DNA of 34,654 nucleotides from NCBI GenBank assembly GCA_947380175.1, contig CANCPZ010000005.1:1-34654 (forward strand), read 5' to 3'. This document shows, in pieces, positions 1-8,653 of the stretch. The notes under the pieces are model-generated. The model was not told the origin of the DNA. It made no database searches and saw nothing but the letters and a program-made list of their open reading frames with translations. The DNA comes from Bacteroidota bacterium (lineage in GTDB: Bacteria; Bacteroidota; Bacteroidia; 2-12-FULL-35-15). A program made the position numbers and the translations under genes. The number at the start of each line of letters is the position of its first letter. The stretch's first letter is position 1.

Positions 1-939
1 CCACTCTTCCTCGGTATTAGCCAAAAATCCATTTACTCCTTCATCAATTATACCAGGATTAACACCAACCGCCGACATGATGGTTGGCACTTCTAAAGCC
101 ATATAGGATAAACCTTTTAATCCGCATTTGCCTTTAACCCATTGATCATCAGGCAACGGCATTATTCCAATATCAAAGCTTGATAAAATTTCTACTTCGG
201 TTGCACTCGACCAAGGTATTCCTTTTATATCAAGCTCTTCATTTTGGTATGTTTGGTCGCCCATTACCTTGAAAAAAACTTTATCAGGATATTTTTGTTT
301 TATTTTGACTAGAAAAGGAATTGCATTCTCAAAGTGTTTAATTGTTGTTAAGCTACCGCTCCATCCTATGCAAATTTTTTGATTGTCTTTATATTCACTT
401 TTTCGTTGAAATAAATTGGTGTTAATTGTTGTTGGAATAATTTTTACATTTTCATTAAATTGGTTAGCATAATCAGCTAGGTAATTATTACCTGCAAATA
501 TCAGGTCAGAAACAGCAATTATTTTTCTAGTTTTTTTTGCACTTTTCATCCATTGCCATATTTTGTTAGCTTTTGATGTGTCTAAAAGCCAAATGGAATC
601 ATCAAAATCAAAAATTGTTTTGGCTTTGGATTTACTGAATTGTTTTTCGAAAAATACGGAGCCTGTCATAAAAGCTTCGCGCTGAATAAATATGATGTCA
701 AATTGATTAGAACGCCTAACATCTTTAATTCTTATTTTGAAACTTTTTAGTGTTATAAAAAATTTTTGAAAAATACTTCCTGTGCTATAAAATGCTTTGT
801 CGTCCGATTCCGATAAAATAAAGGAAAGCTCACATTGATAGCCATTTTCTTGCAAAAAATTGAAATATTGTTCAAACCGATATCGCTGACTTGGTGAACG
901 GTCGGGACGGTGAGCTGCTATGAATAATATTTTTGCCAT
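1..939 (-). CDS. Glycosyltransferase (family 1-like), partial, C-terminus beyond window start
   Basis: Open reverse frame from ATG at 937-939 (MAKILFIAAHRPDRSPSQRYRFEQYF...) running off the window edge; contains GWSGSLTTIKHF and LPDDQWVKGKCGLKGLSYMALEVPTI typical of GT-B glycosyltransferases. Not in the ORF track because it has no stop in the window. Confidence 0.75.
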   Translation of the reverse strand, partial: MAKILFIAAHRPDRSPSQRYRFEQYFNFLQENGYQCELSFILSESDDKAFYSTGSIFQKFFITLKSFKIRIKDVRRSNQFDIIFIQREAFMTGSVFFEKQFSKSKAKTIFDFDDSIWLLDTSKANKIWQWMKSAKKTRKIIAVSDLIFAGNNYLADYANQFNENVKIIPTTINTNLFQRKSEYKDNQKICIGWSGSLTTIKHFENAIPFLVKIKQKYPDKVFFKVMGDQTYQNEELDIKGIPWSSATEVEILSSFDIGIMPLPDDQWVKGKCGLKGLSYMALEVPTIMSAVGVNPGIIDEGVNGFLANTEEEW

Positions 940-991
940 TGTTTATAAAACACAAAGATAAAAAGTAAGAGGTTACGGCAATCATTTTTTA

Positions 992-999
992 TATCTTTG
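992..999 (+). promoter_or_regulatory. Bacteroidota-type -7 box TATCTTTG upstream of the epimerase gene
   Basis: Matches TAnnTTTG, 12 nt before the ATG at 1011. Confidence 0.45.
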
Positions 1000-1010
1000 G
1001 CATCAAACTT

Positions 1011-2888
1011 ATGAAAACAATTGATTTATTGTTCAAACGCAATATGCCTCGGTGGATTATTTTTTTCATCGACTTGTTTATTTCTTTATTTTCATTGGTA
1101 TTGGCCTATTTGGTCCGTTTTAATTTTTCAGTTCCCCTTGTCGAAATAACCGCTTTCCCTTTGGTTTTTAGTTTAGTTCTTGCAATTAGGGCAGTTAGCT
1201 TTTATTTTTCCAAGACTTATCAAGGTATTGTAAAGTACACAAGTTCAAAAGATGCTCAGCGAATTTTTATTGTTATAAGTTTAGGGAGTTTACTTTTTGT
1301 TTTCATGAATCTTGTTTCATATAGATTTATCAATCAGAAATTTTTCATTCCATTTTCTATTCTTATAATTGATTATATGGCAACTACATTTTTAATGATT
1401 AGTTTGCGTGTAATGTTTAAAGCGCTTTACGTTGAACTTACTAATCCAGCTAAAGAAAAGCGCAGTGTAATAATTTTTGGTGCCGGAGAATCAGGTATTA
1501 TTACTAAAAAAACACTTGATCGTGATGCAGGAACAAAATACAAGGTTCTTGGTTTTATTGATGACAATAAAAAGAAACAAGGTAAGAAATTAGAAGGTGT
1601 GACCATTTATGGGATCGAAAATTTAGATTTTTTGTTGCAAAATAATGATGTATCGAATTTAATTATTTCAGTGCAAAATCTTTCACCTGCTAAAAAACAA
1701 CAAATAGTTGAAATTTGTTTAAATTATAGTGCCAAAGTGCTTACAGTACCTCCTGTTACCAATTGGATAAATGGTGAATTAAGTTTTAAGCAAATTAAAA
1801 AAGTTCAGATCGAGGAATTGCTTGAACGTGATCCTATTCAGCTTGATAAAGATGATATTAAAAAACAAGTTTCAAGCAAAATAATATTGGTTACAGGTGC
1901 AGCAGGAAGTATTGGAAGCGAAATTGTTCGTCAAGTAATTCGATTTAATCCTGAAAAAATTATTTTATTGGATCAGGCTGAATCGCCTTTGTATGAAATG
2001 GAAATGGAGTTGCAGGATAAATACAAGCAACAATCATACGAAATTGTGATGGGCGATATACGTAATAAAGAACGTATGGAAAATGTTTTTAAAACATTTA
2101 AACCGCAAATTGTTTTTCATGCAGCAGCATATAAGCATGTACCTATGATGGAAAATAATCCATCGGAATCAATTTTGACAAATGTGTTAGGAACAAAAAT
2201 TATTGCCGATTTGTCCGTTGAATTTCAAGTTGAAAAATTTGTAATGATTTCAACGGATAAAGCTGTAAATCCAACAAACGTTATGGGGGCAAGTAAACGC
2301 ATTGCCGAAATTTATACACAATCACTAAATAAAAATTCATCAACAAAGTTTATTACAACGCGTTTTGGAAATGTATTAGGATCAAATGGATCTGTAATTC
2401 CACGTTTTCGTCATCAGATTGAAAGTGGTGGACCTGTTACAATAACTCATCCCGATATTACACGTTTTTTTATGACCATTCCTGAAGCCTGTCAATTGGT
2501 ATTAGAAGCTGGTTCGATGGGTAATGGTGGAGAGATTTTTATTTTTGATATGGGTAAATCTGTTAGAATTGTTGATCTAGCTAAGAAGATGATTAAGCTT
2601 TCGGGGTTAATTCTAGATAAAGATATCAGAATCACTTTTACTGGATTGAGGCCAGGAGAAAAATTGTATGAAGAATTACTTGCTAACCATGAAAATACAT
2701 TGCCAACGCATCACAATCAAATTATGATTGCCAAGGTTAAAGAGTATGATTTTGTTTTGATTTCGTTAGCAATTTCAGAGCTTATAAGTCTCTTTGATAA
2801 ACAAAATAACAAATCAATCGTTAAAAAAATGAAGGAGCTTGTTCCTGAATTTAAAAGTAATAATTCAATTTATGAAGAGCTAGATTAA
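1011..2888 (+). CDS. Membrane-anchored nucleoside-diphosphate-sugar epimerase/dehydratase (CapD/WbpM-like polysaccharide biosynthesis protein)
   Basis: N-terminal TM helices, CoA-binding-like domain (VIIFGAGESG), Rossmann motif VTGAAGSIGSEIVRQ, and STDKAVNPTNVMGASKR. Confidence 0.9.
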   Translation: MKTIDLLFKRNMPRWIIFFIDLFISLFSLVLAYLVRFNFSVPLVEITAFPLVFSLVLAIRAVSFYFSKTYQGIVKYTSSKDAQRIFIVISLGSLLFVFMNLVSYRFINQKFFIPFSILIIDYMATTFLMISLRVMFKALYVELTNPAKEKRSVIIFGAGESGIITKKTLDRDAGTKYKVLGFIDDNKKKQGKKLEGVTIYGIENLDFLLQNNDVSNLIISVQNLSPAKKQQIVEICLNYSAKVLTVPPVTNWINGELSFKQIKKVQIEELLERDPIQLDKDDIKKQVSSKIILVTGAAGSIGSEIVRQVIRFNPEKIILLDQAESPLYEMEMELQDKYKQQSYEIVMGDIRNKERMENVFKTFKPQIVFHAAAYKHVPMMENNPSESILTNVLGTKIIADLSVEFQVEKFVMISTDKAVNPTNVMGASKRIAEIYTQSLNKNSSTKFITTRFGNVLGSNGSVIPRFRHQIESGGPVTITHPDITRFFMTIPEACQLVLEAGSMGNGGEIFIFDMGKSVRIVDLAKKMIKLSGLILDKDIRITFTGLRPGEKLYEELLANHENTLPTHHNQIMIAKVKEYDFVLISLAISELISLFDKQNNKSIVKKMKELVPEFKSNNSIYEELD

Positions 2889-2894
2889 TATTAA

Positions 2895-3311
2895 ATGAAT
2901 CCTTTCAAACATAAAACACAAATACAAATTCGCTTTAAAGATATTGATAAGTTAGGGCATGTAAACAATGCCAATCATGTTACTTATTTTGAATTAGCAC
3001 GTGTTGATTATTTTAATGCATTGGCTGATGAAGGGGTTAAAATTGATTGGGTAAACCAAGGTGTTATTCTTGCAAAAATAGAAATGGAATACAAGCAGCC
3101 TATTTTTTTGGAAGATAAAGTATTTGTATATACTTGGGTTTCAAGGGTGGGGTCAAAAAGTTTTGATATGAGTTGTACAATTGTTAGAGTTGTTGATGGA
3201 GTAGAAGTTGAGGCTGCAAAAGGTTTGGCAATTATTGTTTGCTTTGATTATAACAAAAACGAAAGTATTACTATTCCTGAATTATGGAAGGAAAAGATGT
3301 TGGGTGTGTGA
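2895..3311 (+). CDS. Acyl-CoA thioesterase, 4HBT/YbgC-like hotdog fold
   Basis: IRFKDIDKLGHVNNANHVTYFELARVDYF signature. Confidence 0.85.
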   Translation: MNPFKHKTQIQIRFKDIDKLGHVNNANHVTYFELARVDYFNALADEGVKIDWVNQGVILAKIEMEYKQPIFLEDKVFVYTWVSRVGSKSFDMSCTIVRVVDGVEVEAAKGLAIIVCFDYNKNESITIPELWKEKMLGV

Positions 3312-3317
3312 TTTTAA

Positions 3318-3357
3318 AAAGCTATCCATCTCCTCTAAAAAAGAGCTGTAGCTTTTC
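3318..3357. terminator. Hairpin between convergent genes, likely bidirectional terminator
   Basis: aaaagcta ... tagctttt stem flanked by T-rich and A-rich sequence, between convergent CDSs. Confidence 0.5.
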
Positions 3358-3368
3358 TTGTTAATTTA

Positions 3369-3950
3369 TTATCCGTGCACTGTACTTTCTTTACCGTATT
3401 TTGCAATAAGCAATGCCTCAAATTCAATCCATTGTTTCCAACGTTTATCTACATCGATTCCTTCACCGTATTGACGTGCAAAGCCTATAAATGTGGTGTA
3501 ATGCCCAGCTTCTGAAATCATTAAATCGCGGTAAAATTTTGCTAAGTCAGGGTCTTGTATGTTTTCTGAAAGTACTCTGAAGCGTTCACAGCTTCGGGCT
3601 TCAATCATTGCAGAAAATAAAAGTCTATCAACTAATGATTGTAATCTACTCCCGCCTTTATTCATAAATTTATAAAGTTCATTAACATAATGATCTTTAC
3701 GTTCTGCACCTAATATTTTCCCTTTCGCTTTAATTATTTCGTGTACTTGTTCGAAATGTTCTAATTCTTCTTTTGCTATGGCAATAAGTGCTGTAACCAA
3801 TTCGGTATAATTAGGATTATTTATAACCATTGATAAAGCATTTGTAGCCGCCTTTTGCTCACACCAAGCATGGTCGGTAAGTATTTCTTCAATGTTGCTT
3901 TCTACAATATTTACCCAACGCGGGTCGGTAGCTAATTTTAATCCTAACAT
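3369..3950 (-). CDS. miaE: tRNA-(ms[2]io[6]A)-hydroxylase
   Basis: Ferritin-like diiron protein: EQKAATNALSMVI, KEELEHFEQVHEII, LLFSAMIEARSCERF, ISEAGHYTTF. Confidence 0.85.
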   Translation of the reverse strand: MLGLKLATDPRWVNIVESNIEEILTDHAWCEQKAATNALSMVINNPNYTELVTALIAIAKEELEHFEQVHEIIKAKGKILGAERKDHYVNELYKFMNKGGSRLQSLVDRLLFSAMIEARSCERFRVLSENIQDPDLAKFYRDLMISEAGHYTTFIGFARQYGEGIDVDKRWKQWIEFEALLIAKYGKESTVHG

Positions 3951-3953
3951 AAA

Positions 3954-5189
3954 TTAATCAATAAATTTTTTCATCAATGGGCCACTTGTCAAGCTTGTAA
4001 CTAATGCCATTATAACGAGTGCAACAAATATTGGTTTTGAAATTAAACCGGCATTTAACGCAAGTGTTCCTAAAATAATTTCCATAGCACCCCGCGCATT
4101 CATACCAAAGCCAACTGCTATAGAATTGTTTTTGCTCATTCCACCCAAGCGAGCACCGATTGTGGCACCTATCACTTTTCCTAAAAAGGCAAGTATTAAC
4201 ACAATTGCAACAATTAATGGGTCAAAGTTTTCAATAAAGTTTACTTTTAATCCAATTGAAACAAAAAACAATGGGGCAAAAAAATTGGTTACAAATTGGT
4301 GGATAATTTCACGAGCTTGTTCTCGTAAATGAACACTGTCGCCAAATGCAATACCTGCAATAAATGCTCCTAAAATAGCATGGATGTTAATTGCTTCTGT
4401 GAATGCTGCCGAAAGTAAACAGATTCCCAAAGAAATAGATAATACTCCACCAGGCCAAGATAATTTTGTTTGCATCCAAGGCAATGTTTTGTCAATTATT
4501 TTTTTACCAATAGTAAGCATAAATAACCCGAACCCAATTATATACATAATGGTGTAACCCAAACTTAAATGGTCGGTTTGTGAGTGGTTTGTCATACTTA
4601 GTATTACTGAAAAGATCAACCATCCAATTAAATCATTAAACATTGCAGAAGCAATAATTACCATTCCAATATTTGTTTTAAATAGATTCATATCCATCAA
4701 AATTCTTGCAATTACAGGTAATGCAGATATCGATAGTGCTGTTCCAAAAAATAATGCAAATAATAATTTTGGTCCATGCTCATTACTAATCGAAAATATT
4801 TCAGGAAAGAACCAAGCAACAGCAAAACCTGTAAAAAATGGTATTATCATGCTAAACATGCTTGTATAAACAGCAACTTTACCTTGCTTTAATACTAGCG
4901 ATAGTTGTACTTCCATTCCAGCAACAAAAAGTAACATGATAACTGATAAACTAAAAATACCATCTAACGCAATAGGGATATTTCCTGTTCGTGGAAATAA
5001 AAAATTAAAAAGTTCGGGATTAATCATTCCTAAAATTGTTGGACCTAAAATAATTCCAACAATCAATTCCCCCATAACAATAGGTAGTTTAAATTTTTTA
5101 CCCAATTCGGCAAAAATTCGCGATATTATCAACATTGCACTTATTGATAAAAGCAAAACTATTAATTCGTTATGAGCAAGTTTAATCAT
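3954..5189 (-). CDS. Cation:proton antiporter (CPA2/KefB-like)
   Basis: Multi-TM protein with VGIILGPTILG, GTALSISALPVIARIL, NARGAMEIILGTLALNAGLIS. Confidence 0.88.
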   Translation of the reverse strand: MIKLAHNELIVLLLSISAMLIISRIFAELGKKFKLPIVMGELIVGIILGPTILGMINPELFNFLFPRTGNIPIALDGIFSLSVIMLLFVAGMEVQLSLVLKQGKVAVYTSMFSMIIPFFTGFAVAWFFPEIFSISNEHGPKLLFALFFGTALSISALPVIARILMDMNLFKTNIGMVIIASAMFNDLIGWLIFSVILSMTNHSQTDHLSLGYTIMYIIGFGLFMLTIGKKIIDKTLPWMQTKLSWPGGVLSISLGICLLSAAFTEAINIHAILGAFIAGIAFGDSVHLREQAREIIHQFVTNFFAPLFFVSIGLKVNFIENFDPLIVAIVLILAFLGKVIGATIGARLGGMSKNNSIAVGFGMNARGAMEIILGTLALNAGLISKPIFVALVIMALVTSLTSGPLMKKFID

Positions 5190-6065
5190 CTATAAGCGAG
5201 AGTGAACAATTAATAAATTACATGGTAATTTTGCTAATATGTATTCGATATCATGTGTGAAAATCCTGTCAAAAACGTTCAAATGTGTATCAGGCGAATT
5301 TATTACCAATAGGTCAGCTTTTTTATCTTTTGCAAATTTACTGATTGCGTATCCAGGCTTACCTTTAATAATCTTGTCGGATACTTTAACTTCTCCATTA
5401 TCTAGTTTATTTAAAATGCTTTGTAATGTTTCTTCCGATTCGTCCGTAATGTTTTTCTTTATTTCTTTTGTTTGAGGGGCTGTGCTACTGTCGGATAAAG
5501 CCATTGCTAGTCCGATAATATTTATTTCATTTACAACTATTAATTCTTTTGCTTTTATTTTTTTTGCAAGATAAAGTGATGTGTTAATGGTGTGAATAGT
5601 CTTTGGATTTTCAACTCCATTCACTACAATTTTTTTGAATTTTTGTGGTTGTTCGGATGGGTTGGTTAATAAAAGTACTGAGCATTTGGCTTTTCTACTT
5701 ATATTCCTAGCTATAGAGCCCATATAAAATTTTAAAATATTTTCTTTTTCTAGCGCTCCAAGTATCAATAAATCAACAATGTTTAACTTGCATAATTTTA
5801 GAATGGTGTCAACTGGTTCCCCATCCATCCATATTACTCTTGATTGATTTGGATCTATGCCAACGTTTGCCATCTGCTCATCCAGCTCTTTTTCTTTTGC
5901 TGTTGTTTTATCACCAATATGTAGTAATAGTAACGATGCCTCTAAGGCATCTGTAAGCCGTTTCGCTTCTGTTAAAATAAACTGGCAATTAGGAGAAAAA
6001 GAAACAGCAACAGCTATTGTTTCAATAGGAAAAGAAGGGCGTTTTTTTAATTTATTTAAATCCAT
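5190..6065 (-). CDS. Tandem-domain universal stress protein (UspA family)
   Basis: Two Usp-like halves; LLILGALEKENILKFYMGSIARNISRKAKCSVLLL. Directly adjacent to the antiporter gene, so probably an operon. Confidence 0.8.
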   Translation of the reverse strand: MDLNKLKKRPSFPIETIAVAVSFSPNCQFILTEAKRLTDALEASLLLLHIGDKTTAKEKELDEQMANVGIDPNQSRVIWMDGEPVDTILKLCKLNIVDLLILGALEKENILKFYMGSIARNISRKAKCSVLLLTNPSEQPQKFKKIVVNGVENPKTIHTINTSLYLAKKIKAKELIVVNEINIIGLAMALSDSSTAPQTKEIKKNITDESEETLQSILNKLDNGEVKVSDKIIKGKPGYAISKFAKDKKADLLVINSPDTHLNVFDRIFTHDIEYILAKLPCNLLIVHSRL

Positions 6066-6246
6066 TTTGTAAAAATAATATTTAAGAATGTAAATATACT
6101 AATTATCGTATAGTGGTTTTTCGATTAAAAAAAGTATGGTTTTTAAAAACGTAATAAATTTAATTTTTTATAATAACAATTTAATTTCTTATTATTGGTA
6201 AAAATTGTCTAAGATATTTTAAATTTTATTTAGGCTAAAACAATTT

Positions 6247-6825
6247 ATGGATTTAAATAATCTCGGTTCTAAAGAGGAAACCATCTTTACTAACAAAGTA
6301 AAGAATATAATTGCGGCATTTAATATTTCTGATAAAAAAATTATTGTTTCCCATGTCGGTGAACTTAACCAGGATAAGGTAAATACCATATCCACTATGG
6401 TTGAAACGCAAATGGAAAATTTGGGTGTAAGTAAAAGTGCTACAAAAAAAATATTTAATATCGTTATAGAAACTCTTCAAAACATTTTTATTCATGGAGA
6501 AAAAGATAAGAATGGCTGCCAAATGACTTATTTTATTATTGCTAATCAGCATAATGAGTTTATTGTTTATTCTGGAAATGTTGTAACCAACAAGTCTGTC
6601 GAAACGCTTAACAAGCGAATTAACTCCATTAAATCTTTGAATAATACAGATTTAAAAAATCTGTATATTCAGGTTCTTTCAAATGGCGAATTGTCTGCGA
6701 AAGGTGGTGCAGGTTTAGGGTTTTTAACCATTGCTCTAAAATCAGAAAATAAAATTGATTTCGATTTTGAAATGTTAAATAAAGACTATTCGTTGTTTTC
6801 ACTGCAATCAAAAGTATTAGGTTAA
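6247..6825 (+). CDS. SiaB-like protein kinase/regulatory protein
   Basis: Matches the Bacteroidota SiaB-like pattern (VETQMENLGVSKSATKKIFNIVIETLQNIFIHGE ... GGAGLGFLTIALKS, HATPase-like). Confidence 0.6.
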   Translation: MDLNNLGSKEETIFTNKVKNIIAAFNISDKKIIVSHVGELNQDKVNTISTMVETQMENLGVSKSATKKIFNIVIETLQNIFIHGEKDKNGCQMTYFIIANQHNEFIVYSGNVVTNKSVETLNKRINSIKSLNNTDLKNLYIQVLSNGELSAKGGAGLGFLTIALKSENKIDFDFEMLNKDYSLFSLQSKVLG

Positions 6826-7219
6826 AATTAAAAGATTGAAAAAAGCAGAAGTGCTTTGAATAAATTTTTATCATCGTTAACATTTTTTGTCATACGATGA
6901 TGGGATCTGCGTAAAGTTGAATTTCTAATTTAAATTGAACAACCAAGTTTTTTCTGATTTCATGACCTATCATTCAGGGAAATCGTTTTTTAAGTTTTTT
7001 TACTAATAAAATAACCCGCTTGTATATTTGCTATTAATCCTGTTACTGGTACTTTAAATTAATTATCTATCTTTACCAAATAGGATTTTGTCTATAATTA
7101 AATGTTTTCCCTCCTTATTCCACTGAGCTGAGTTGTGAATATTTTAAAATCCAATTTCCAATCATTCTAATTAAAAAATCAAGCAAAAGATATTTGCACA
7201 ATAAATTATAAAATTTAAT

Positions 7220-8455
7220 ATGACATTTGAAAATTTAAATATAATAGAACCAATTTGTTTGGCTCTTAAGGATAAAGGGTATACAGTACCTAGTCCTATT
7301 CAAGAAAAATCAATACCTTTTATTTTAGAAGGCAAAGATGTTTTTGGATGTGCGCAAACAGGTACAGGTAAAACGGCTTCGTTTGCTGTTCCTATTTTAC
7401 AGATGTTTCATGCAAATCAACTAATAAAAAAAACATTTGGTATAAAAGCATTAGTTTTAGCACCTACCCGTGAGTTGGCTATTCAAATTGGCGAGAGTTT
7501 TTCGGACTACGGAAAAAATTTGAATATTAAACATACAGTAATTTTTGGTGGGGTATCTCAATTTCATCAAGTGAAGGCATTAGATAGAGGAGTAGATATA
7601 GTTATTGCAACTCCCGGAAGATTAATTGATTTGATGAATCAGGGGATTATTAAACTTCATGCTGTCAATTTTTTTGTTCTAGATGAAGTAGATAGAATGT
7701 TGGATATGGGATTTATAAGAGACATTCAACGGATTATTACTAAGCTTCCATTTAAACGACAAACCATTTTTTTTTCAGCAACAGTTCCTCCTGAAATTAA
7801 AAAATTAGCAGATAGTCTTTTAAATAATCCTGTTTCTGTTCAGGTAGCTGCTATTTCAGCTCCTGCCGAAACAGTTAAGCAGTCTGTTTATTATGTTGAA
7901 AAACAAGATAAAAAAGACATGTTGAAATTTGTTTTGGAAAAAGAAAATATAAATCACGCGCTTGTATTTACACGGACAAAACATGGTGCCGATAAATTAG
8001 TAAAAGATCTTGTAAAGGCTGGAATTACTGCTGAGGCAATTCATGGTAATAAATCTCAAAACGCTAGACAAAGAGCGCTTGAGTGTTTTAAAAACAGGAC
8101 TATTCGCTTGTTAGTTGCAACCGATATAGCATCTAGAGGTATTGATGTGGATAAACTAACTCACGTTATTAATTATGAGCTTCCTGAAGTTGCAGAAACA
8201 TACATACATCGAATAGGAAGAACCGGAAGAGCTGGTGCAGGAGGTATGGCAATTTCTTTTTGTGCAAGTGATGAAAAGGCTTATTTTAAGGATATTTTAA
8301 AACTTTTAGGAAAAAACATGGATGTGATGGAAGGCCCTGTTTTTGGAAACTCTAGGAAGCTGGATTTAGATTCTTCTTCAAGAAGGACGCCCCGTGTTCC
8401 TCGTACATCGAATAATAATCCTAAAAAGAGATTTTCTACAAGAAAAAGGACCTAA
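7220..8455 (+). CDS. DEAD-box RNA helicase
   Basis: AQTGTGKTASF, PTRELAIQI, TPGRLIDLM, DEVDRM, FFSATVP, HRIGRTGRAG; basic C-terminal tail. Confidence 0.95.
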   Translation: MTFENLNIIEPICLALKDKGYTVPSPIQEKSIPFILEGKDVFGCAQTGTGKTASFAVPILQMFHANQLIKKTFGIKALVLAPTRELAIQIGESFSDYGKNLNIKHTVIFGGVSQFHQVKALDRGVDIVIATPGRLIDLMNQGIIKLHAVNFFVLDEVDRMLDMGFIRDIQRIITKLPFKRQTIFFSATVPPEIKKLADSLLNNPVSVQVAAISAPAETVKQSVYYVEKQDKKDMLKFVLEKENINHALVFTRTKHGADKLVKDLVKAGITAEAIHGNKSQNARQRALECFKNRTIRLLVATDIASRGIDVDKLTHVINYELPEVAETYIHRIGRTGRAGAGGMAISFCASDEKAYFKDILKLLGKNMDVMEGPVFGNSRKLDLDSSSRRTPRVPRTSNNNPKKRFSTRKRT

Positions 8456-8510
8456 AAATTTTTTTTATTGGCCGAAAAAATAAAATCCGAACGATTTTCG
8501 TTAAAATGTT

Positions 8511-8539
8511 TTGCAGAATTAAAATAATAGTTACTTTTG
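8511..8539 (+). promoter_or_regulatory. Bacteroidota sigma-70-type promoter for tRNA-Gly/tRNA-Leu
   Basis: TTG (8511-8513), 18-nt spacer, TACTTTTG (8532-8539), 31 nt before the tRNA-Gly start. Confidence 0.65.
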
Positions 8540-8570
8540 CAAACCTAAAATATATAAAGTTATATTTAAT

Positions 8571-8646
8571 GCGAAAGTAGCTCAGTTGGTAGAGCGCGAC
8601 CTTGCCAAGGTCGAGGTCGCGGGTTCGAACCCCGTCTTTCGCTCCA
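8571..8646 (+). tRNA. tRNA-Gly (anticodon GCC), CCA encoded
   Basis: Full cloverleaf: acceptor gcgaaag/ctttcgc, anticodon loop cttGCCaag, T-arm gcgggttcgaaccccgt, encoded cca at 8644-8646. Confidence 0.95.
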
Positions 8647-8653
8647 AGAGAAT

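Noticed and set aside
4126-6072. Plus-strand small ORFs at 4126, 4936, 5239 and 5857
   Set aside because: Antisense to clearly coding antiporter and Usp genes, with no recognisable motifs.
6253-6883. Minus-strand ORFs 6253..6552 and 6629..6883
   Set aside because: Antisense to the SiaB-like gene; no supporting motifs.
6826-7219. Hidden gene or riboswitch in the 394-bp gap before the DEAD-box helicase
   Set aside because: No coding ORF and no convincing structured motif by eye; a gatatttg -7-like box near 7189 suggests a simple promoter.
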